Below are positions 60,441-64,000 of a DNA stretch of 64,000 nt, piece by piece (position 1 is the stretch's first letter; every line of letters begins with the position of its first letter). The DNA is from Sulfitobacter sp. F26169L. GTDB lineage: Bacteria; Pseudomonadota; Alphaproteobacteria; Rhodobacterales; Rhodobacteraceae. The stretch is from assembly GCF_026410285.1 (NCBI RefSeq), contig NZ_JAPMLP010000004.1, positions 344,036 through 408,035 of the forward strand, written 5' to 3'. The notes under the pieces are model-generated. The model worked only from the letters and a program-made list of their open reading frames with translations. It did no database searches and had not been told where the DNA came from. Both the position numbers and the translations under genes were made by a program.

Positions 60441-61283
60441 TCAGGCGCGCCTCTCGGTTTTGGGTGGGCGCAGCCAGTCCGGCTGTGTCGTTGGTGCGGC
60501 AAAGTAATAGCCTTGCAGGCAGTCTATCCCGATTTGTGTCACGACCGCCGCATCGTCGACGGTTTCGACCGACTCTGCCACCGTGAGCATCCCCAGTTCC
60601 TGCGCAATCGCATGAAGCGCGCGCGTCAACGCCAATAAGTCAGGGCATTTTGAGATACCGCGAATGAACTGTCCGTCGATTTTGAGGATGTCGAAATCGA
60701 AATCTTTGAAGTACCGGATCGTCATCGAGCCGGAACCAAAATGATCCATCGCAAAACAGATACCTTTCTGTTGAAGCCTGTGGATGAAGGATGTTACCAA
60801 TTCTGGCACCATCATTGCCGAGGCTTCGGTAATCTCCAGAATAAGTCGCTCTCCCAGTTCGGGCGTTTCATTCAGGAAGCGATTGAGGCAATTCATCCAC
60901 GGTTTATAGCCGATCGACCGTGCGGACATGTTTATCGACAGCCGCAAAGCACGGTTTTTCCTGAGGTTGTTCAGCCCGTGGCGCAACGCCAGCACGTCAA
61001 TCTCGCGGCCCGTTTCCGTGTCTTCAATTTTATTCATAAAGTCACCCGCCGGAATAACCCGCCCTGTCGGGTCCAGCACGCGAATCAGACCCTCGTAAAA
61101 TCCGACCTGATGTTGCGCGCTTGTGCGCATCACCGGCTGGAACGCGAGCAGGGTTTGATTGTGTGAAATCGCCTCTTTCACCATGTCCACCGTGCTTTGC
61201 GCCTGCCGTGTGACGGCAAATTCAAGCGGATTGTAGGCACCAGCCGGAATATCGGCCATCTGGCGTTTGGAATTGCCTTTCAC
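60441..61283 (-). CDS. EAL-domain protein, degenerate active site
   Basis: 280 residues, almost all EAL domain. Motifs in order: FYEGLIR (EAL position, Glu kept), LSINMSA (Asn), ILEITEA (Glu), AMDHFGSGSMT in place of DDFGTG, LKIDGQFI (Lys), AESVET (Glu) and LQGYYFAAP (Gln). Cyclic-di-GMP phosphodiesterases need both Asp of DDFG for metal binding; here the second is His, and loop 6 is altered. It may bind c-di-GMP or another ligand without hydrolysing it. No GGDEF or sensor domain. Cytosolic. Confidence 0.88.
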   Translation of the reverse strand: MKGNSKRQMADIPAGAYNPLEFAVTRQAQSTVDMVKEAISHNQTLLAFQPVMRTSAQHQVGFYEGLIRVLDPTGRVIPAGDFMNKIEDTETGREIDVLALRHGLNNLRKNRALRLSINMSARSIGYKPWMNCLNRFLNETPELGERLILEITEASAMMVPELVTSFIHRLQQKGICFAMDHFGSGSMTIRYFKDFDFDILKIDGQFIRGISKCPDLLALTRALHAIAQELGMLTVAESVETVDDAAVVTQIGIDCLQGYYFAAPTTQPDWLRPPKTERRA

Positions 61284-61394
61284 GGGAGCATCCTTTGTTC
61301 TGCGCTGCGCGTTTTCAGAACATTGGGCCTCAGCCGCTAATAAGATGTTAAACGTCTAATTTTGTGCCAAATGTAGCGAATGAAGGAGGGCTGC

Positions 61395-61982
61395 ATGACA
61401 GATAGACAAGACCCCACGCGATGTGACTGGGCGGGACCCGAACCGATTTATATCGATTATCACGATGCCGAATGGGGGGTGCCGGAATATGACAGCCGCG
61501 CCTTGTGGGAAAAGCTGATCCTTGACGGATTCCAGGCGGGGCTAAGCTGGATCACGATCCTGAAGAAGCGAGACTCATTCCGTGAGGCGTTTGAAGGGTT
61601 TGATCCCGATGTGATTGCGAACTGGGGCGAGGTTGATGTGCAGCGTTTGCTGGGCAATGCAGGGATCATTCGCCACCGCGGCAAGATCGAGGCCGCGATC
61701 ACAAATGCGCGAGCATGGCAGCGGATCGAGGCTCGGGGCGGCTTTGACAAATTCATGTGGAACTACGTCGGTGGCGCGCCTTTGCAAAACCGGTTTGAAC
61801 TGCAATCCGATGTGCCGCCCAAAACTGAACTGTCAGAGCGGGTATCCAAAGACCTGAAGAAAGCAGGTTTCAAATTCTGCGGTCCGACTATTGTGTACGC
61901 TTGGATGGAAGCCTGCGGATTGGTCAACGATCATCTGATCGGCTGCCCAAGACATAAAGAATGCGCAGCAATGGCAAGATAG
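61395..61982 (+). CDS. tag: DNA-3-methyladenine glycosylase I
   Basis: 195 residues from ATG 61395, with AAGGAGGG at 61383-61390. Zinc ligands of Tag are visible: Cys in RCDWAG, His in DYHDAEWG, and NDHLIGC near the C-terminus. Catalytic Glu region FEKLILDGFQAGLSW-like (LWEKLILDGFQAGLSW). Removes 3-methyladenine from alkylated DNA. The earlier in-frame ATG at 61380 is upstream of the SD and not used. Confidence 0.95.
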   Translation: MTDRQDPTRCDWAGPEPIYIDYHDAEWGVPEYDSRALWEKLILDGFQAGLSWITILKKRDSFREAFEGFDPDVIANWGEVDVQRLLGNAGIIRHRGKIEAAITNARAWQRIEARGGFDKFMWNYVGGAPLQNRFELQSDVPPKTELSERVSKDLKKAGFKFCGPTIVYAWMEACGLVNDHLIGCPRHKECAAMAR

Positions 61983-61997
61983 GCGACCGGGGCGAAG

Positions 61998-62011
61998 TTG
62001 ATACAGGTCAA
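61998..62011 (+). promoter_or_regulatory. FNR/FnrL-type operator
   Basis: TTGAT-ACAG-GTCAA matches TTGAY-N4-RTCAA with one asymmetric base between arms. It is 59-72 bp before the stress gene at 62070, nearly the same position as the site at 11712. Confidence 0.75.
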
Positions 62012-62069
62012 TGTATCATGTGCGGGAAGCTGTTAAGCTCAGGCATATCAATTCCTGAAAGGACACAAA

Positions 62070-62516
62070 ATGTTTAACAAAATTGTTGTCGGCATTGACG
62101 GCTCGGACATGTCTGAAGCTGCTCTGCGTGTGGCGTGTGATCTTGCGGGGAAATATAGTTCTGAATTGCATCTCGTGCATACACCCCAGCCGCAGACAGT
62201 CGCCTTTGCGATGGGGGCGGTTTCCGCTTATGCAGTTGCAACGACCATGCCGTCGCAAAGCGAAGTACGTGCGGCCGGTGAGAAGTTGCTGAGTAGGGCT
62301 GAGGCAGTAGCTGCTGAATGTGGGCAGACTGACGTTCACACCTATCAGGAGGTCGGCGATCCTGCAAAATTGATTGTTGCTTACGCGGAAAAATGTGGCG
62401 CAGACCTGATAGTGACCGGACGGCGCGGTTTGGGCAGTCTTGGTGCCCTCGTGCAGGGCAGCACTTCACAAAGCATCAGTCATTTGGCGAAGTGCGCGAC
62501 CTTGTCGGTTTTGTGA
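62070..62516 (+). CDS. Universal stress protein, UspA family (paralogue)
   Basis: 148 residues, same length as the protein at 11782. KIVVGIDGSDMSEAALRVACDLAGKY and GRRGLGSLGALVQGSTSQSISHLAKCATLSVL keep the ATP-binding pattern. The two proteins share both termini and differ in the middle (VHTPQPQTVAFAMGAVSAYAVATT). SD AAAGGACA. FNR-type box upstream implies induction at low oxygen. Cytosolic; role unknown. Confidence 0.93.
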   Translation: MFNKIVVGIDGSDMSEAALRVACDLAGKYSSELHLVHTPQPQTVAFAMGAVSAYAVATTMPSQSEVRAAGEKLLSRAEAVAAECGQTDVHTYQEVGDPAKLIVAYAEKCGADLIVTGRRGLGSLGALVQGSTSQSISHLAKCATLSVL

Positions 62517-62600
62517 CAGCCCAAGTAACTGCGTCGAATAAAATTTGTGTCAGGATATTTCTGCCGTTTGCACAATTGCCTTGTTTTACGGTCTGGCGCA

Positions 62601-62630
62601 TTGACACTGTCTTCTAGATCATAGTAGAGG
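62601..62630 (+). promoter_or_regulatory. Likely sigma-70 promoter for rpsD
   Basis: TTGACA at 62601-62606 is a consensus -35; the -10 would lie around CATAGTAG (62620-62627), imperfect. The rpsD ATG-equivalent GTG is 110 bp downstream, leaving a leader of about 100 nt with a hairpin (CCCCGCATGGGG, 62709-62720). Confidence 0.5.
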
Positions 62631-62739
62631 CGCACCTGTTGGTGTTGGTGGACCTCGCGAGAGGAACCCTGTCGGCGTGAAAACGCAGAGGACAACGCCC
62701 TTTACCGCCCCGCATGGGGCCATTTGAAGGAGAACAGCC

Positions 62740-63360
62740 GTGACCAAACGCACCGCTGCCAAGCATAAAATTGACCGCCGTATGGGCGAAAACATCTGGG
62801 GCCGTCCAAAGTCACCAGTAAACCGTCGTGAATACGGCCCCGGCCAGCACGGCCAGCGCCGCAAAGGCAAGATTTCCGATTTCGGTATCCAGTTGCGCGC
62901 CAAGCAGAAGCTGAAAGGCTACTACGGCGACCTGACCGAAAAGCAGTTCCGCCGCATTTACGGCGAAGCCGAGCGTGTAAAAGGCGATACAGGTGAAAAC
63001 CTGATTGGTCTGCTCGAGCGCCGTCTTGACGCGGTTGTGTACCGTGCCAAATTTGTTCCAACAGTATTTGCGGCACGCCAGTTCGTGAACCACCGTCACG
63101 TGCGCGTAAACGGCAAACTGGTTAACATCCCGTCTTACCGCGTAAAAGAGGGTGACGTGATCGAAGTGCGTGACCGCTCCAAGCAGATGGTTGCACTGAT
63201 CGAAGCCACACAGCTGGCCGAGCGTGATGTGCCTGACTACCTTGACGTCGATCACTCCAAGATGACAGCGACGTTTGTACGCACGCCTGCGCTGGGCGAC
63301 GTGCCATACCCTGTTGTTATGGAACCGAACCTCGTTGTGGAATTCTACGCGAAGAACTAA
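62740..63360 (+). CDS. rpsD: 30S ribosomal protein S4
   Basis: 206 residues, a typical bacterial S4: [42 protein letters not shown] at the N-terminus, S4 RNA-binding domain [49 protein letters not shown] start with GAAGGAGA upstream. Stand-alone, outside the alpha operon; the zinc-binding cysteines of some S4 proteins are absent. Followed by a strong terminator. Confidence 0.98.
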   Translation: MTKRTAAKHKIDRRMGENIWGRPKSPVNRREYGPGQHGQRRKGKISDFGIQLRAKQKLKGYYGDLTEKQFRRIYGEAERVKGDTGENLIGLLERRLDAVVYRAKFVPTVFAARQFVNHRHVRVNGKLVNIPSYRVKEGDVIEVRDRSKQMVALIEATQLAERDVPDYLDVDHSKMTATFVRTPALGDVPYPVVMEPNLVVEFYAKN

Positions 63361-63390
63361 TCTTCGCCAGCACACAGCATATTTTACAAG

Positions 63391-63421
63391 CGCCCTGCCG
63401 GATTTCCGGCGGGGCGTTTTT
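63391..63421 (+). terminator. Intrinsic terminator after rpsD
   Basis: CGCCCTGCCGG-ATTT-CCGGCGGGGCG with one T-G pair, followed by TTTTT (63417-63421). 30 bp after the rpsD stop. Confidence 0.92.
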
Positions 63422-63517
63422 CTGTTTAAAGGGCACTGTTGGCGGGGGGTGAATTTCGCGGGTGGTTGAAGGGCGAATGAGCGGGTAAAAGGCACTGTGC
63501 AATCAAAGAGCCCCGAT

Positions 63518-64000
63518 ATGAAACAACAGATCACGCCCCAACCCGGTATTATGGATATCGCCCTGTATCAGGGTGGTGCATCGCATGTGGCCGGTCATGA
63601 CAATGTGCTCAAGCTCAGCTCGAACGAGAACCCTTTCGGTCCGTCCGAAGCAGCGATCAGAGCGTATGAACGGATGGGTCGAGAGATGCACCGTTATCCC
63701 AGCGGGGACCACTCTGCGTTGCGCGGCGCGATCGCAAAGGTGTACGGGCTTGACCCCGAACGCATAATTTGTGGCGCCGGTTCTGATGAAATCATCGCGT
63801 TTCTGTGTCAGGCCTATGCCGGCCCCGACACCGAAGTCATCCATACTGAACACGGCTTTGCAATGTATCGCATTTCTGCACTGGCTGCGGGCGCGACACC
63901 GGTAGAGGTGAAGGAACATGAGCGGGTCACCGACGTAGATGCGATCCTTGCCGCTTGTACCGACAAAACCCGACTGGTTTTTCTAGCAAACCCGAATAAC
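63518..64000 (+). CDS. hisC: Histidinol-phosphate aminotransferase, N-terminal part (right-truncated)
   Basis: 161 codons from ATG 63518 to the right edge, still open. [20 protein letters not shown] then [59 protein letters not shown] and LVFLANPNN are typical of HisC (fold-type I, PLP-dependent). The PLP lysine lies beyond the window. No strong SD seen. The terminator of rpsD separates it from the upstream gene. Confidence 0.93.
   Translation, partial: MKQQITPQPGIMDIALYQGGASHVAGHDNVLKLSSNENPFGPSEAAIRAYERMGREMHRYPSGDHSALRGAIAKVYGLDPERIICGAGSDEIIAFLCQAYAGPDTEVIHTEHGFAMYRISALAAGATPVEVKEHERVTDVDAILAACTDKTRLVFLANPNN

Noticed and set aside
1..64000. tRNA, rRNA, CRISPR arrays, insertion sequences, prophage or attachment sites
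   Set aside because: I read all gaps on both strands and saw no cloverleaf, spaced repeats, transposase or integrase; gaps are mostly under 150 bp.

Overview
The window is about 64 kb of GC-rich, densely packed chromosomal DNA from an alphaproteobacterium, most likely a marine member of the Rhodobacteraceae (Roseobacter group). The pointers are a DmdC-type acyl-CoA dehydrogenase, a CoxG-like protein, an aa3-oxidase subunit IV peptide, a plant-type glutamate-cysteine ligase, two FnrL-type operators (TTGAY-N4-RTCAA), PHB genes, and a CCCGGGATATTTTT terminator of a kind common in this family. Genus cannot be fixed from sequence alone. Nothing looks like a prophage, insertion sequence, CRISPR array, tRNA or rRNA; this is mostly core genome.

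Layout. 1-8.1 kb: end of a sensor kinase, quinone oxidoreductase, DMT exporter, CoxG, an ABC exporter pair, an S49 protease, a tiny zinc-ribbon membrane protein, a Ca2+/Na+ antiporter and an FolM-like SDR. 8.1-12.2 kb: an AT-rich gap with a perfect DnaA box, then uvrC, pgsA, moaD, moaE and a universal stress gene under an FNR box. 12.2-18.3 kb: OmpA/BON envelope protein, the divergent pair ubiA/rsmE only 12 nt apart, gshA. 18.3-20.8 kb: a run of small membrane proteins, one with an apparent frameshift, downstream of a GbsR-like regulator preceded by a cluster of TTTCTG half-sites. 20.8-26.2 kb: a minus-strand pyrB gene block in which four small genes (two with PH-like features) lie between aspartate transcarbamoylase and a dihydroorotase homologue lacking its catalytic metal ligands, followed by plsY and two small genes.

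26.3-34.3 kb: a uracil-DNA glycosylase lacking most iron-sulfur cysteines, a LysE exporter, moaB, an RND efflux pair with extra membrane segments and a DsbD-N-like periplasmic protein. 34.4-41.1 kb: algH, Sua5, a DmdC-like dehydrogenase coupled to an MBL hydrolase, DUF6173, oxidase subunit IV, a lipoprotein with a papain-like His/Cys pattern, azlCD. 41.1-46.3 kb: an overlapping operon fdhD, two YcxB-like genes, mobA, mobB and a DUF429-like/MoeA fusion; with moaD, moaE and moaB, three molybdenum-cofactor loci fall in one window. 46.3-64 kb: greA, ETF-ubiquinone oxidoreductase, an RTX/Calx-beta protein, TPR protein, ispE, a polyprenyl synthase, a YddG-like exporter with LysR regulator, an unlisted 38-residue gene, phaB-phaA, a degenerate EAL protein, tag, a second FNR-box stress gene, rpsD, and the start of hisC running off the right edge.

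Many neighbours overlap by ATGA/GTGA, so translational coupling is the dominant organisation. Functional themes are redox and low-oxygen adaptation, molybdenum cofactor assembly, fatty-acid/DMSP-derived acyl-CoA oxidation feeding the quinone pool through ETF-QO, and envelope homeostasis.
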